The notes: generated from the sequence alone by a model not told the origin. Positions 44,367 to 54,378 are shown, numbered from the stretch's first letter. The stretch: 64,000 bases of DNA from Ruminiclostridium cellulolyticum H10 (GCF_000022065.1 NC_011898.1:3413501-3477500), one strand, 5' to 3'. Program-made: numbers and translations.

Positions 44367-45179
44367 TTATTTCCTGCAAACGTAAAAATTTCTTTGGCTG
44401 ACTGGAGAAGCTTTTCTCAATGTCAATTCACCATATTGGGATACAAACTTCATGCCGGAGCTTTTAATAAAATCCATTATTTCGCTATCAGAATAGGATT
44501 TTTCATAATGTGTTTCGTCAAATCGTTCATACAACTCACCTTGCTTTACAAAAAATGTCAGATCAAACCTTGCCTTCCTTGTCTTTGGATTGTAATTGTT
44601 CTCCCATATATATGTAACATCATCATTAATTTCATAAAAAAGATTGTCGGCTATTACATTTTCAAATTTATACTGAGTATTTATATCGAAAATGAACACA
44701 CCTCCCGGATTAAGGTAATTTTGTACCAACTTGAACATTTTATTTATTTGTGCAGGTTTAGTCAGATAATTAAAACTGTCCAAAAGACACACTATTGCAT
44801 CTACTGTTCCGTAAAGTTCAAAGCTGCACATATTCTGATTCAGAAAAAGTATATCCAACCCCTCTTTTTGAGCCTTTTCAGAAGCACAGTCCAACATGTC
44901 AGCGGACAAGTCAAGGCATATCATATCATAACCCCTGCGGGCCATCTCAATTCCGAAACTGCCTGTACCGCAGCCAAGCTCAAGGATCATGGAAACATTC
45001 AGATTATGCTTTTTAAATATACTTTCAACATAATCCGCCCACCTTCTATAATCAATATCCAGGGTTAATTTATCATAAACGTATGCAAAGTTGTTATAAA
45101 TAAAAGAACACACCCTTCCGATTTTTATATTATTCAAATAGTACCATATAACCCTTAATAAGTACAAGAAAGCCAGCAA
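44367..45179 (-). CDS. Class I SAM-dependent methyltransferase
   Basis: The protein is up to 270 residues. The SAM site is ILELGCGTGSFGIEMARRGY with the acidic LDLSADML strand; VDAIVCLLDSFNYL and LNPGGVFIFDI follow. It resembles the YqeM-like/methyltransf_25 small-molecule methylases; the substrate is unknown. The start is doubtful. The listed TTG directly follows the small spore-protein gene and lies too far from a ribosome-binding site. The first 25 residues (LAFLYLLRVIWYYL) are unlike the family, whose members start near FAYVYDKL, where GGAAGGGTG precedes an ATT or GTG. Confidence 0.82.
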   Translation of the reverse strand: MLAFLYLLRVIWYYLNNIKIGRVCSFIYNNFAYVYDKLTLDIDYRRWADYVESIFKKHNLNVSMILELGCGTGSFGIEMARRGYDMICLDLSADMLDCASEKAQKEGLDILFLNQNMCSFELYGTVDAIVCLLDSFNYLTKPAQINKMFKLVQNYLNPGGVFIFDINTQYKFENVIADNLFYEINDDVTYIWENNYNPKTRKARFDLTFFVKQGELYERFDETHYEKSYSDSEIMDFIKSSGMKFVSQYGELTLRKASPVSQRNFYVCRK

Positions 45180-45180
45180 A

Positions 45181-45348
45181 TTATATCTGCTGACTCTCCT
45201 GAACCTGCAACTTTTTTCTTTTTGTCACTAATCCCCCAATACGTCCCGTTTCTTTTGGAGTAAGGCTTTTCCATCCGTTTTTCATAACTTTCTCCATCAA
45301 GCCCAATTCCTGTGCAATTTCATACTTTAGTTTTTCATTATTATCCAC
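45181..45348 (-). CDS. Short alpha/beta-type small acid-soluble spore protein
   Basis: This 55-residue protein has a form of the alpha/beta SASP signature, LKYEIAQELGLMEKV near the N-terminus and GWKSLTPKETGRIGGLVTK near the C-terminus, with the conserved Gly-Gly and the following Lys-Arg-Lys. SASPs coat and protect spore DNA. It is shorter and less conserved than major SASPs (about 60-75 residues), so it may be a minor member. The start is GTG after AAGGAGG at 10 bases. A full sigma-G promoter at 45370-45399 supports forespore expression. Confidence 0.85.
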   Translation of the reverse strand: MDNNEKLKYEIAQELGLMEKVMKNGWKSLTPKETGRIGGLVTKRKKLQVQESQQI

Positions 45349-45369
45349 TTAATAAACACCTCCTTTTGG

Positions 45370-45399
45370 TATTATGTGGATAATAATTACTATTTATAC
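45370..45399 (-). promoter_or_regulatory. Sigma-G promoter of the SASP gene
   Basis: On the minus strand GTATA, 18 bases and CATAATA match the sigma-G consensus (GHATR, 18, CATNHTA) exactly. The -35 lies at the end of ctp. Confidence 0.75.
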
Positions 45400-46647
45400 C
45401 TAATCTGATATTATTTTTTTGCTAATAACTTCAATACCCTTTTGAAGTTGTAAGTCATCTTCCTTGGGAATTGCTGCAACATCGATGTCTTTGTACTTTT
45501 CGGGAAGCTTTACTTCGATTTCAGGTTTTATACCCTGTCCCTGTATACAAACACCGGAAGGTGTATAATACCTTGCTATTGTTACCTTAAGTCCTGTTCC
45601 GTCCTTAAAAGAATAGGTTGTCTGCACCAGTCCTTTTCCAAAGGTTTTAGTTCCTATTAGTGTTCCCTTTTTAAAGTCCTTAACAGCACCTGCCAGAATT
45701 TCCGAAGCACTTGCACTGTTACCATTTGTAATTACAGCTATGGGCATATTAAGTTCATTTTCATCAGACGACTGCACACTTTTTTTACCGTTTTTATCCT
45801 TTGTAAATACTATTGTTCCCTTTGGAAGAAGTCGGTCTGCCAATGTCACTACTTCATCATATAATCCCCCCGGATTGTCCCTCACATCTATTATTAAGCC
45901 TTTAGCACCTTGCTTAACCAATTTGTTTAACTGACTGATAAAGTTCTTGCTAATATTTTTATCAAACATTTTAAGCTTAATATATGCAATATTTCCATCC
46001 AACATTTCACTTCTTATATTCACCAGGGCTTTAATCTTTTTTCTCATTACTGGGATATCAATGGTACTGTTGTCTGATTCTCGAAGAATAGTCAGAACCG
46101 TCTCGGTGTTCTCAGGTCCTTTAATCATGCTGGCAACCAGTGTTTCATCCTTGATTCCTGTTATGTCTTTACCATCTATTTTAAGTATTTTATCTCCTTG
46201 CTTGATTCCTGCAATTTTTGCAGGGGAATTATCGTAAGGCTCTAAAACGGTTACTATTCCGTTTTTATCTAGCATTATCGGCAGTCCAACCCCCACATAC
46301 TCATTCTCTGTATTGTTCTGAAGACCTGTAAACCACTTCATTTGCTGCTTATTATAATATACTGTATAGGGATCATTCAGTGACTCTGTCATACCGCTAA
46401 TTGCACCCTCCACCAGTTTGTTAGTGTCTACATTTTCATAATAGGCTTTCTGAAGTATACTTCTTGCTTCATTAAATTTTTGTATCGTTTCCCTGTCTAC
46501 ACTATTTTTATTGAATATCAGTGAATAACTTCCGTTAAAATACATTAAGCCGCCATACACTAGGATTGATATTGTAAAACACACCACTGCCGTCATGGTT
46601 ATTACTGAAAACAGACGTTTCGTTTCTTGGTCCTTCATATTCAGCAT
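45400..46647 (-). CDS. ctp: C-terminal processing peptidase (S41), CtpA/B-like
   Basis: This 415-residue protease is exported and membrane-anchored (helix about 15-35). A PDZ domain (about 105-190, GVGLPIMLDKNGIVTVLEP, then GIKQGDKILKIDGKDI) precedes the S41 catalytic domain with GNSASASEI (catalytic Ser) and the Lys in GTKTFGKGLVQ. Bacillus CtpB cleaves SpoIVFA to trigger sigma-K activation, which would tie to the sigma-K promoters here, but a CtpA-like wall role is equally possible. AGAGGTG is spaced for ATG 46647; a GTG three codons upstream overlaps the site. Confidence 0.93.
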   Translation of the reverse strand: MLNMKDQETKRLFSVITMTAVVCFTISILVYGGLMYFNGSYSLIFNKNSVDRETIQKFNEARSILQKAYYENVDTNKLVEGAISGMTESLNDPYTVYYNKQQMKWFTGLQNNTENEYVGVGLPIMLDKNGIVTVLEPYDNSPAKIAGIKQGDKILKIDGKDITGIKDETLVASMIKGPENTETVLTILRESDNSTIDIPVMRKKIKALVNIRSEMLDGNIAYIKLKMFDKNISKNFISQLNKLVKQGAKGLIIDVRDNPGGLYDEVVTLADRLLPKGTIVFTKDKNGKKSVQSSDENELNMPIAVITNGNSASASEILAGAVKDFKKGTLIGTKTFGKGLVQTTYSFKDGTGLKVTIARYYTPSGVCIQGQGIKPEIEVKLPEKYKDIDVAAIPKEDDLQLQKGIEVISKKIISD

Positions 46648-46744
46648 TGAAAACACCTCTTATCATTTTTTGACTCAGTTTTATTCTTCCATTTTTTTAG
46701 GTTTTTAAGTATACAATAATAGATATGTCTAAAAATATAATATT

Positions 46745-46771
46745 AAACCCGCATTTATAATATGCGGGTTT
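46745..46771 (-). terminator. Terminator of the ftsE-ftsX-M23 unit
   Basis: The stem AAACCCGCAT/ATGCGGGTTT with a 7-base loop lies after the M23 gene on the minus strand. It separates that unit from ctp. Confidence 0.8.
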
Positions 46772-46788
46772 GTCTCTGAATATATATT

Positions 46789-47916
46789 TTATTTGTAATA
46801 AGCAAGCGGGTCTTTTGTATCTCCGGCTTTTCTGACTTCAAAATGAAGATGCGGTCCTGTGGACAAGCCAGTACTTCCAACTTTTCCCACTGTGTCACCT
46901 TTCTTAAGGTAATCTCCTACCTGTACAAGTATTTTACTTTGATGGGCATAAAGTGTTGCAAGCCCGCCTCCATGGTCAATTATGACACAGTTACCGTAGC
47001 CGCCGTTCCAACCCGCCATAATTACCCTTCCGCTGTTGGCAGCGATAATTGTTGCACCTGACGCAGCGTCTATATCTATACCTGTATGAAATTTTCTAAC
47101 TTTATAAATAGGGTGTATTCTATTTCCATACGGAGACGAGATTCTGGTGTACCCAGGCGTGGGCCAGGATAAAACGCCTCCCGCATATTTTGCTGTGGTG
47201 CTGCTTAGCTTAGTTATCTTTTTTGCCAGCTCCTTAGATAAGGCAATCATTTCATCTTCTTTTTTCTCCAAATCCTTAAGCTTTGATTTTGAAGCCTCTA
47301 TCTCAGATTGAACCTTCTGACTTGTATTTTTAATATCAGAAACCTTATTAGTGAGTGTTTTTAACTGTTGGTTTTTTTCCTGGAGCTCGCGCAGCTTATC
47401 CTGTTTTTGAAGTTCGGTACTTTCCCTGCCTGTTATAATTTCTTGTATAAGCTTGTTGTCGTTTTCCTTTACCAGTGATATTATCTCCAGTCTGGTAAAA
47501 AATTCGCTAAGGCTCTTTGATTCTACAAAAACTTCAAAGGGAGATTGATTCATATTCTGATACATAATTCTCATTCTTGTCTTAAAGAGCTCTGTTTTGG
47601 CCTTATAATCCTCATCAATCTGCTCAATCTCTTTGGTAATACGTTCTATATCCGCCTTTACGTCAGAAACTTCTACTGACTTTTTTTTCAGACTGTTCTG
47701 AGCTTTTTGGGCTTGTGACTCCAGATTTTCCTTATCTTCTTTGCCCTGCTCAATCTGATTTGATAAAGCTTTCTTTTCACCGGCTATCTGATTAAGCTCA
47801 CCTTTGACATTTTTCTGCTGCTCCTTCGCTTTATCCAAAGTGGTTGCACTGGCAGGTATAACTACACATGAAAATATGTAGAATATAACCATCAACAAAG
47901 TTAACCGTTTTTTCAT
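46789..47916 (-). CDS. Coiled-coil M23 murein hydrolase, EnvC/PcsB-like
   Basis: This 375-residue secreted protein has a signal peptide (hydrophobic 4-22), about 210 residues of coiled coil (KQIEQGKEDKENLESQAQKA style heptads), and a LytM/M23 domain from about 255: GYTRISSPYGNRIHP, FHTGIDIDAASG, LYAHQSKILVQVG, GPHLHFEVR. The zinc ligands are intact. It directly follows ftsE and ftsX. FtsEX is known to activate coiled-coil hydrolases (EnvC, PcsB, CwlO), so this is the likely partner of that ABC system in septal or elongation wall cleavage. GGGGGG precedes ATG. Confidence 0.92.
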   Translation of the reverse strand: MKKRLTLLMVIFYIFSCVVIPASATTLDKAKEQQKNVKGELNQIAGEKKALSNQIEQGKEDKENLESQAQKAQNSLKKKSVEVSDVKADIERITKEIEQIDEDYKAKTELFKTRMRIMYQNMNQSPFEVFVESKSLSEFFTRLEIISLVKENDNKLIQEIITGRESTELQKQDKLRELQEKNQQLKTLTNKVSDIKNTSQKVQSEIEASKSKLKDLEKKEDEMIALSKELAKKITKLSSTTAKYAGGVLSWPTPGYTRISSPYGNRIHPIYKVRKFHTGIDIDAASGATIIAANSGRVIMAGWNGGYGNCVIIDHGGGLATLYAHQSKILVQVGDYLKKGDTVGKVGSTGLSTGPHLHFEVRKAGDTKDPLAYYK

Positions 47917-47953
47917 TTTACCCCCCTATTTATCATACGTAAAAATTTTGGTA

Positions 47954-48868
47954 CTAAACATGGAGGTGCTTACGGATTGACATTACACTTCCGGATGCAC
48001 CTATCAAAGCACTAACCCCAAGATAGAACAAAACAAGCGTATTCCACACATACTTATAATCCATTATTTCAAAACCATCACCCAATGTAGTGAGATTGCT
48101 GGTTATTCTTGGCTGAGTAAAGCCGTAGAGATACGAGATAATTATAAACGCAAATAACGCCCCCGTTAACCCTATGAGTATTCCCTCAAATATAAACGGC
48201 CATCTTATAAACCAATCTGTAGCACCAATATATTTCATAATATTTATTTCCTTACGCCTTGCAAAGACCGTAAGCTTTATTGTGTTTGATATTATAAACA
48301 GCGAAATAATTAATAATACTCCAATCAGAACAAGACTAACTATCCTTACCCATTTGGATATGGTATATATCAAATCTATAGTTTGTTGGGAGTATTTTAC
48401 ATTTTCCATTCCCGCCAAAGCACGAAGTTGACCTGCAACAAGCTTGCTGTTCTGAGGATCTTTTACCTTTATTATAAAGGACACGTTCATAGAGCTTTCA
48501 TCATACCCCTCTAGTATATTTGCTCCTCCCTCATTGGACTTGTCACTGGAAAGAAACCTTTTAAATTGCTCATAGGCCTCTTTTTTTGTTACAACAGTGT
48601 AGCTCTCAATATGTTTATTATTCTTTATTTCTGTCTCTACTGCCGAAATCTGCTGGTCTGTCAGTGTTGGCAGACAGTACGCCTGCATCTGCGGCTGCTC
48701 GTACAATATGTCAAGATTATGATTCAAGTTGATAAGTATCAGGTAGAATACTCCGAACAGAACCAAAGCCGCACTTATTATACTTATAGATGCAAGCGAC
48801 ATGAGTTTGTTTCTATATGCATTTTTAAAACTCTCTTTAAGAATATATTTTAAACTGCGTATCTTCAT
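47954..48868 (-). CDS. ftsX: Cell-division protein FtsX
   Basis: This 304-residue permease-like protein has four membrane helices: one near the N-terminus (about 22-45) and three at the end (about 172-195, 220-245, 270-292), with a large extracellular loop between the first two that would bind the hydrolase. It overlaps ftsE by 32 bases, so translation is coupled. With FtsE it converts ATP hydrolysis into activation of the neighbouring M23 enzyme. Confidence 0.95.
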   Translation of the reverse strand: MKIRSLKYILKESFKNAYRNKLMSLASISIISAALVLFGVFYLILINLNHNLDILYEQPQMQAYCLPTLTDQQISAVETEIKNNKHIESYTVVTKKEAYEQFKRFLSSDKSNEGGANILEGYDESSMNVSFIIKVKDPQNSKLVAGQLRALAGMENVKYSQQTIDLIYTISKWVRIVSLVLIGVLLIISLFIISNTIKLTVFARRKEINIMKYIGATDWFIRWPFIFEGILIGLTGALFAFIIISYLYGFTQPRITSNLTTLGDGFEIMDYKYVWNTLVLFYLGVSALIGASGSVMSIRKHLHV

Positions 48869-49550
48869 CCACGTAAAGCCCTTTCTGCTGATCCCTAATT
48901 ATCTTGCCTTTTTCAATGGCTATTACCCTTTTCTTCATTGCATCGACTATGCTTCTTTCATGAGTGGCAACTATAACAGTAGTACCCCTCTGGTTTACCT
49001 CTGTCAGAAGCTTTACAATCTCCCAAGAATTTTCAGGGTCAAGATTTCCTGTAGGTTCGTCCGCAATAAGCAGAGCAGGATTATTTACCAAAGACCTTGC
49101 AATAGCTACTCGCTGCTGTTCTCCTCCTGATAACTGGTGAGGATACGCATTGGCTTTTCGGCTAAGGCCTACAAGGGCAAGCGACATCGGTACCTGCCTG
49201 CGTATTTCACGAGGAATACATTCTGTTATTTCCATTGCAAATGCAATATTCTCATATACAGTTTTATTTGGCAGAAGCCTGAAATCCTGAAACACCATTC
49301 CTATGCCGCGACGTAAATATGGTATCTGTCTTGCGTGCAGTTCGGAAAGCTGGTAGCCGTTTACTATTACCTCGCCCTGTGTTACGGATTCTTCTTTCAT
49401 TAAAAGTTTAAGTAAAGTAGATTTACCTGAACCGCTGGAGCCAATAATAAAAGCAAAATCTCCCTTATTTATTTTAAGGTTGATTCCTTTTAATGCAACA
49501 GTACCGTTCGGGTATTTTTTATAAACGTCAATAAATTCTACCACCTGCAA
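48837..49550 (-). CDS. ftsE: Cell-division ATP-binding protein FtsE
   Basis: This 237-residue ABC ATPase has Walker A GSSGSGKSTLLK, signature LSGGEQQRVAIA, Walker B LLIADEPTGNLD and the His switch ATHE. YPNGTVALKGIN is the family start. The start codon is TTG at 49550, or GTG two codons later; GGGAG suits either. It is the first gene of the ftsE-ftsX-M23 unit. Confidence 0.96.
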   Translation of the reverse strand: MQVVEFIDVYKKYPNGTVALKGINLKINKGDFAFIIGSSGSGKSTLLKLLMKEESVTQGEVIVNGYQLSELHARQIPYLRRGIGMVFQDFRLLPNKTVYENIAFAMEITECIPREIRRQVPMSLALVGLSRKANAYPHQLSGGEQQRVAIARSLVNNPALLIADEPTGNLDPENSWEIVKLLTEVNQRGTTVIVATHERSIVDAMKKRVIAIEKGKIIRDQQKGLYVDEDTQFKIYS

Positions 49551-49595
49551 TTAACTCCCTTATTTTGATTTTGTGACCCTGACTTACAGCCTTGA

Positions 49596-50678
49596 CTAAT
49601 CGTTGATGTTCGCCAGATACTTTTTGACAAGTATTGCTACTTTGAAAATTACTGCATCATCAAAGCTGGTGAGTTCAAGGCCTGTGAGTCTCTTGATTTT
49701 TTCCAATCTGTATACAAGGGTATTTCTGTGAATATAGAGCTGTCTTGCAGTTTCACTGACATTCAGATTATTCTCAAAGAATTTTTGTATTGTCAGCATT
49801 GTCTCACTATCCAGAGAATCTACAGAATTTTCCTTGAAAACCTCTTCAAGGAAAAGCTGGCATAAGGTGGTTGGAATATGATATATTAAACGTCCCATAC
49901 CCAAATTGTTATAATCAAATATATTATTGTCTTCACTGAATATATTTCCGATTATCATGGACATCTGTGCTTCTTTAAATGATTTTGTTATATCTTTAAG
50001 GTTATCTATGATAGTTCCTATACCGATATATGCCTTTACCATAAGTTCCGAGTTAATGGTATCCACAATCACTCTTGCAAGCTTATATACTTCCTTGTAG
50101 TCATCCTTGCTCTTAACCTCTTTTACGAGAACAACATTATCATCGTCAATTACAACCACAAAATCTTTTCCTTTATTCGGAAAGAGGCTTTCAATAACTT
50201 CATGGACGTGAACATCCTTGTCACTAGTGGCATTTATCAGATAAACGACTCTCATTGCATTATAGTCTATGTGAAGTTCTTTTGACCTTACAAGAATGTC
50301 GCCGGGCAATATATTTTCGACTACAATGTTCTTGACAAAAGTATTTTTATCATACTTTTCGTCATAATAGCTTTTTAGATTAAGGATATTTAAAGTAAAT
50401 AATTCAAGGTATTTAGAATCCTGAGGATCAGCCGCCTGTATAAATGTAATAAATTCTATCTTATTCTTCAAGATAACCTTATTATATAATATACCGTCTA
50501 TAAGTGACTGTTGTGCCTTTTCCGGTACAAAAGAAGCAGCTTTCTGGTCTTGTTGTCCTATCATCTGAAAATTTGAATGGGCTATAATAACACCCTCATC
50601 ATCTGTTACTCCAACCTCTTTACCGAGTATTTCACTATATTTGTCAGACAGTGTCTGAAATAATTTTACAGACATCAT
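49596..50678 (-). CDS. CdaR/PucR-type helix-turn-helix regulator
   Basis: This 360-residue regulator begins with a sugar-diacid-recognition-like domain (1-130, VTDDEGVIIAHSNFQMIGQ), a middle GGDEF-like scaffold, and ends with the HTH_30 domain (LNVSETARQLYIHRNTLVYRL, then KRLTGL). The C-terminal motif is diagnostic of the CdaR/PucR family, which senses sugar acids or purine catabolites. Its target is unclear; msmX upstream is a candidate. GGGAGG lies before two successive ATG codons (50678 and 50675). It is separate from ftsE (45-base gap). Confidence 0.88.
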   Translation of the reverse strand: MMSVKLFQTLSDKYSEILGKEVGVTDDEGVIIAHSNFQMIGQQDQKAASFVPEKAQQSLIDGILYNKVILKNKIEFITFIQAADPQDSKYLELFTLNILNLKSYYDEKYDKNTFVKNIVVENILPGDILVRSKELHIDYNAMRVVYLINATSDKDVHVHEVIESLFPNKGKDFVVVIDDDNVVLVKEVKSKDDYKEVYKLARVIVDTINSELMVKAYIGIGTIIDNLKDITKSFKEAQMSMIIGNIFSEDNNIFDYNNLGMGRLIYHIPTTLCQLFLEEVFKENSVDSLDSETMLTIQKFFENNLNVSETARQLYIHRNTLVYRLEKIKRLTGLELTSFDDAVIFKVAILVKKYLANIND

Positions 50679-50888
50679 AAACCTCCCTGCTTAAAATGAG
50701 CAAAGTAATTTGCCGTAAATGTATCACAATTAATTAGAATTATACACTATATCATTTTTTTTTACTACAACGCATATTATAAATTTATTTTCAAATTGCC
50801 GGCAAAAGTCTTTATCTGTTACTGATTACAGCTGTAAACACATGTTTTTTTGCGTTTTTAATCTTTACAACCGAAAGAATTGCACAAA

Positions 50889-50918
50889 AAAGGCTTGTCA
50901 AATTATCGACAAGCCTTT
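50889..50918 (-). terminator. Terminator of msmX
   Basis: The stem AAAGGCTTGTC/GACAAGCCTTT runs into TTTTTTG on the minus strand, after the msmX stop. Confidence 0.85.
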
Positions 50919-50931
50919 AATTTCTATACTA

Positions 50932-52050
50932 TTAGTTAATAATTGCACGCTCGGTTTCCTTGTCAAATATGTGAACCTTGTTAGCGTCTATAGCAACCTT
51001 TATAACGTCACCGCCCTGAGTTTTTGTTCTAGCATTAACTCTTGCAGTAACAGTTCCGGTTGCACCTTCAATTATCATGTAGAGGTAAGTTTCTGCTCCA
51101 AGCATTTCAACAAGGTCAACCTTAGCTTCTACAATACTGTCTGGCATTGACTCAACGAACACTGCCTCATCGTGAATATGTTCAGGTCTAACACCAATAA
51201 TTACTTCCTTGCCGATATAATCAGTTCCATCCAATTTCTTAGCCTTACCTTCTGGAATCTTAATATCATTCTTACCAAATACAAGATGTAAATCATTTCC
51301 TCTCTTAGTAAGAACAGCGTTCATAAAGTTCATTTGAGGGCTTCCTATAAAACCTCCAACGAACACATTGCATGGTCTGTCGTACAGAGCTGTTGGTGTA
51401 TCAACCTGCTGAATGTATCCGTCCTTCATAACAACGATTCTTGTACCCATTGTCATAGCTTCTGTCTGGTCATGTGTTACATATATAAATGTTGTATTAA
51501 GTCTGTTGTGAAGTCTACCTATCTCAGTTCTCATCTGGACTCTAAGCTTAGCATCCAAGTTTGAAAGAGGTTCGTCCATTAGGAATACCTTTGGTTCACG
51601 AACGATAGCACGTCCTAATGCAACTCTCTGTCTCTGACCACCAGATAAAGCCTTTGGCTTTCTATCAAGTAAATGCTCAATATCAAGGATTTTTGCTGCT
51701 TCCTGAACACGTTTCTTTATTTCTTCCTTTGGAGTCTTTCTCAGTTTTAAACCGAACGCCATATTATCGAATACTGTCATATGAGGATACAATGCATAGT
51801 TCTGGAAAACCATTGCTATATCTCTATCCTTTGGAGCAACATCATTTACTAATTTATCTCCAATATACAATTCGCCTTCTGAAATTTCTTCCAAGCCTGC
51901 TATCATTCTAAGTGTAGTAGTTTTACCACATCCTGAAGGACCAACTAGAACAAGGAACTCATTGTGTTGAATATCAAGATTAAAATCGTTAACAGCAGTA
52001 ACCCCACCCGGATATCTTTTGTAAATATTTTTCAGCTTTAAACTAGCCAT
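50932..52050 (-). CDS. msmX: Multisugar ABC transporter ATPase, MsmX/UgpC type
   Basis: This 372-residue ATPase has Walker [11 protein letters not shown], signature [13 protein letters not shown], Walker [13 protein letters not shown] and the MalK-like C-terminal TOBE regulatory domain (from about 290). It starts [16 protein letters not shown], as in MsmX and UgpC. No permease or binding-protein genes surround it, consistent with the Gram-positive MsmX role as a shared ATPase that energises many oligosaccharide importers. It could serve cellodextrin uptake in a cellulolytic host; that is inference. Confidence 0.93.
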   Translation of the reverse strand: MASLKLKNIYKRYPGGVTAVNDFNLDIQHNEFLVLVGPSGCGKTTTLRMIAGLEEISEGELYIGDKLVNDVAPKDRDIAMVFQNYALYPHMTVFDNMAFGLKLRKTPKEEIKKRVQEAAKILDIEHLLDRKPKALSGGQRQRVALGRAIVREPKVFLMDEPLSNLDAKLRVQMRTEIGRLHNRLNTTFIYVTHDQTEAMTMGTRIVVMKDGYIQQVDTPTALYDRPCNVFVGGFIGSPQMNFMNAVLTKRGNDLHLVFGKNDIKIPEGKAKKLDGTDYIGKEVIIGVRPEHIHDEAVFVESMPDSIVEAKVDLVEMLGAETYLYMIIEGATGTVTARVNARTKTQGGDVIKVAIDANKVHIFDKETERAIIN

Positions 52051-52251
52051 TTTTTATACCTCCCTGAATGTCTTCCTTATAATTTTAACTTATCACCGTA
52101 TCGATATTTATATATATTATGATACACTGCTGACCTTACACAAACCATATTGTTTTTTAACAAAATTATTTTTTTGCTTTTAGTACTTTTGTATAGTATT
52201 AAAAATAAAATTCCTGTTTTGCATAAATAAAATTAAAAATCCTCACCCATA

Positions 52252-52280
52252 TTGAATTTTTATACATTTTATTGTATAAT
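52252..52280 (+). promoter_or_regulatory. argC promoter with ArgR-like box over -35
   Basis: TTGAAT and TATAAT are 17 bases apart. The palindrome-like TGAATTTTTATACA covers the -35 and matches the ArgR box TGAAT-N4-ATTCA with one mismatch. Nearly the same 39 bases precede argD. The rest of the 52051-52378 gap is AT-rich and shows only the upstream region of msmX. Confidence 0.7.
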
Positions 52281-52378
52281 TATAAAATACTATTCATTTT
52301 ATGTATAAATACTCAACATCTGAAATTTAAATGTGCTTATGTACCTACTATGCATTATATAGAAAGGATTGAATTTAT

Positions 52379-53320
52379 ATGAAATATAAAATTTATGTAG
52401 ACGGAAGTGAAGGTACTACGGGATTAAAAATAAATGAACGATTGGAAAAAAGAAATGACATTGAAATACTAAAGATAAACCCGGAAAAACGTAAAGATAT
52501 TAACGAAAGAAAAAAGTACATAAACGAAGCAGATATAGTTTTCCTTTGTCTGCCGGATGCCGCTGCGAAGGAAGCAATAACACTTGTAGAGAATTCTTCT
52601 ACTAAGATCATTGATGCAAGTACTGCCCACAGGATAAACCCGGATTGGGCTTACGGCCTGCCGGAACTGGGTATTGAACTTCGCAAGAAGATACAAAGCT
52701 CTAAAAGGGTTGCCGTTCCGGGCTGTTATGCAACAGGATTCATTAGCATAGTCTACCCCATCGTTGCGGCAAACATTATTCCAAAGGATTATCCTTTAAC
52801 ATGCCATGCTCTGTCCGGGTACAGCGGAGGAGGCAAAAAACTTATATCCCAATACGAATCTCCCCAAGGACATAATTTTGAAAGCCCACAGCTTTATGCA
52901 CTGGGCCTGTCACACAAGCATATTCCTGAAATGACTGTTATCAGTGGACTTGAGTTCCCGCCTATTTTTTCTCCCATAGTGTGTTCGTATTTCAAGGGTA
53001 TGTCAGTATGCGTTCCTTTACACAGAAGACTTCTTCCAGACAATCTTTCTATGGAAAAGATTCATGAATTTATTTCTGACTATTATAGTAATGAGGAATT
53101 TATAAAGGTTATGCCATTAGGTATGGAAAAGGAGTTCCCCAATAGTTTTCTTGGTGCAACACGTGTTAATGATACAAATTATCTTGAAATCTTTGTTACA
53201 GGAAACGAAGAACAAATCATGCTTGTTTCTGTTCTGGATAATCTGGGAAAAGGCTCTTCTGGTGCTGCCATACAAAATATGAATATAATGCTGGGATTTG
53301 ATGAGAATACCGGACTGTAA
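52379..53320 (+). CDS. argC: N-acetyl-gamma-glutamyl-phosphate reductase, type 2
   Basis: This 313-residue enzyme reduces acetylglutamyl phosphate, the third step of ornithine synthesis. The NADP site is [16 protein letters not shown]; the active-site Cys is in [10 protein letters not shown], and HIPEMTVIS contributes the catalytic His. The length and opening motif identify the shorter type 2 form, distinct from the 340-residue type 1. AAAGGA precedes ATG. argB follows after 41 bases, on the same transcript. Confidence 0.95.
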   Translation: MKYKIYVDGSEGTTGLKINERLEKRNDIEILKINPEKRKDINERKKYINEADIVFLCLPDAAAKEAITLVENSSTKIIDASTAHRINPDWAYGLPELGIELRKKIQSSKRVAVPGCYATGFISIVYPIVAANIIPKDYPLTCHALSGYSGGGKKLISQYESPQGHNFESPQLYALGLSHKHIPEMTVISGLEFPPIFSPIVCSYFKGMSVCVPLHRRLLPDNLSMEKIHEFISDYYSNEEFIKVMPLGMEKEFPNSFLGATRVNDTNYLEIFVTGNEEQIMLVSVLDNLGKGSSGAAIQNMNIMLGFDENTGL

Positions 53321-53361
53321 TAATTTTACAAATTATAGTCGGTTTAAAGGAGGTCAATTTT

Positions 53362-54273
53362 ATGAATTATGATAATTTGATTAAAAAAGTAGAGATATTG
53401 GTAGAAGCACTACCTTACATACAAAAGCTTTATGGCAAAACCGTTGTCATAAAATACGGCGGTAACGCAATGATTAATGATGAGCTTAAAAATTCCGTAA
53501 TGGAAGACATTACTCTTTTAAAATATATCGGAATGAATCCTGTATTGGTACATGGAGGCGGTCCCGACATAAACAAGGCACTCCAGAGTTTTAACGTTAA
53601 AAGTGAGTTTGTGAACGGACTAAGAGTAACGGACGCAAAAACCATAGAAGTTGCTCAGATGGTGCTGGTAGGGAAAACTAACAAACAGATTGTGTCTATG
53701 TTGAACCACAAGGGCGGCAAGGCAATAGGCTTATGTGGTATTGATGGTAAGCTTATCGAATGTGAACAGTACAAAACGGAAATAGACGGAGAACTCAAAG
53801 ACATAGGATATGTCGGAAAAATTACTAAAATAAATTCAAAAGTTCTGGAGCTTATTTCAAAAGACGAATACATCCCGGTAGTTGCTCCAATAGGGGTTGG
53901 CCCTGACGGAGACAGCTACAACATTAACGCAGATACTGTAGCAGGTGAAATTGCAGCTGCATTGAAAGCGGAAAAACTCATGCTTCTTACGGACGTAGAG
54001 GGTGTAAAACCGTCTAAGGACAGTGAATCAATAATTCCCGCTCTTACTATTGATGATGTTTATGATCTTATTGATAAAAAGGTTATTGACGGAGGTATGA
54101 TACCCAAAGTTTTAGGTTGTGTTGAAGCACTTGAAAAGGGTGTTGGAAGAACACATATAATTGACGGACGTATCCCCCACTGTATTCTCCTTGAAATTTT
54201 CACCTACAAGGGAATCGGCACCATGATTATGAAGGATAAACAACTTTATCATAAAAACGAAGCCTTGTATTAA
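53362..54273 (+). CDS. argB: Acetylglutamate kinase
   Basis: This 303-residue amino-acid kinase shows [38 protein letters not shown] and LLTDVEGV, plus [14 protein letters not shown]. The N-terminal helix ([20 protein letters not shown]) is the one that makes arginine-sensitive hexamers, so feedback inhibition by arginine is likely. AAAGGAGG lies before ATG. The terminator at 54316 ends this two-gene unit. Confidence 0.96.
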   Translation: MNYDNLIKKVEILVEALPYIQKLYGKTVVIKYGGNAMINDELKNSVMEDITLLKYIGMNPVLVHGGGPDINKALQSFNVKSEFVNGLRVTDAKTIEVAQMVLVGKTNKQIVSMLNHKGGKAIGLCGIDGKLIECEQYKTEIDGELKDIGYVGKITKINSKVLELISKDEYIPVVAPIGVGPDGDSYNINADTVAGEIAAALKAEKLMLLTDVEGVKPSKDSESIIPALTIDDVYDLIDKKVIDGGMIPKVLGCVEALEKGVGRTHIIDGRIPHCILLEIFTYKGIGTMIMKDKQLYHKNEALY

Positions 54274-54315
54274 TATTAGTTATTAAATACGAATTTGAAG
54301 CATTAAAGTCATCTG

Positions 54316-54354
54316 ACACTTCCTGTATGTACATAGCATAGGGAAGTGTTTTTC
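54316..54354 (+). terminator. Terminator of argC-argB
   Basis: ACACTTCC (54316) pairs with GGAAGTGT (54342), followed by TTTTCTTT. argD then starts a new unit. Confidence 0.8.
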
Positions 54355-54378
54355 TTTAAAATAACATACATAAATTGG

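Noticed and set aside
44229-45068. 279-codon plus-strand frame
   Set aside because: It lies antisense over the methyltransferase whose SAM motifs are clear; its translation shows no family features.
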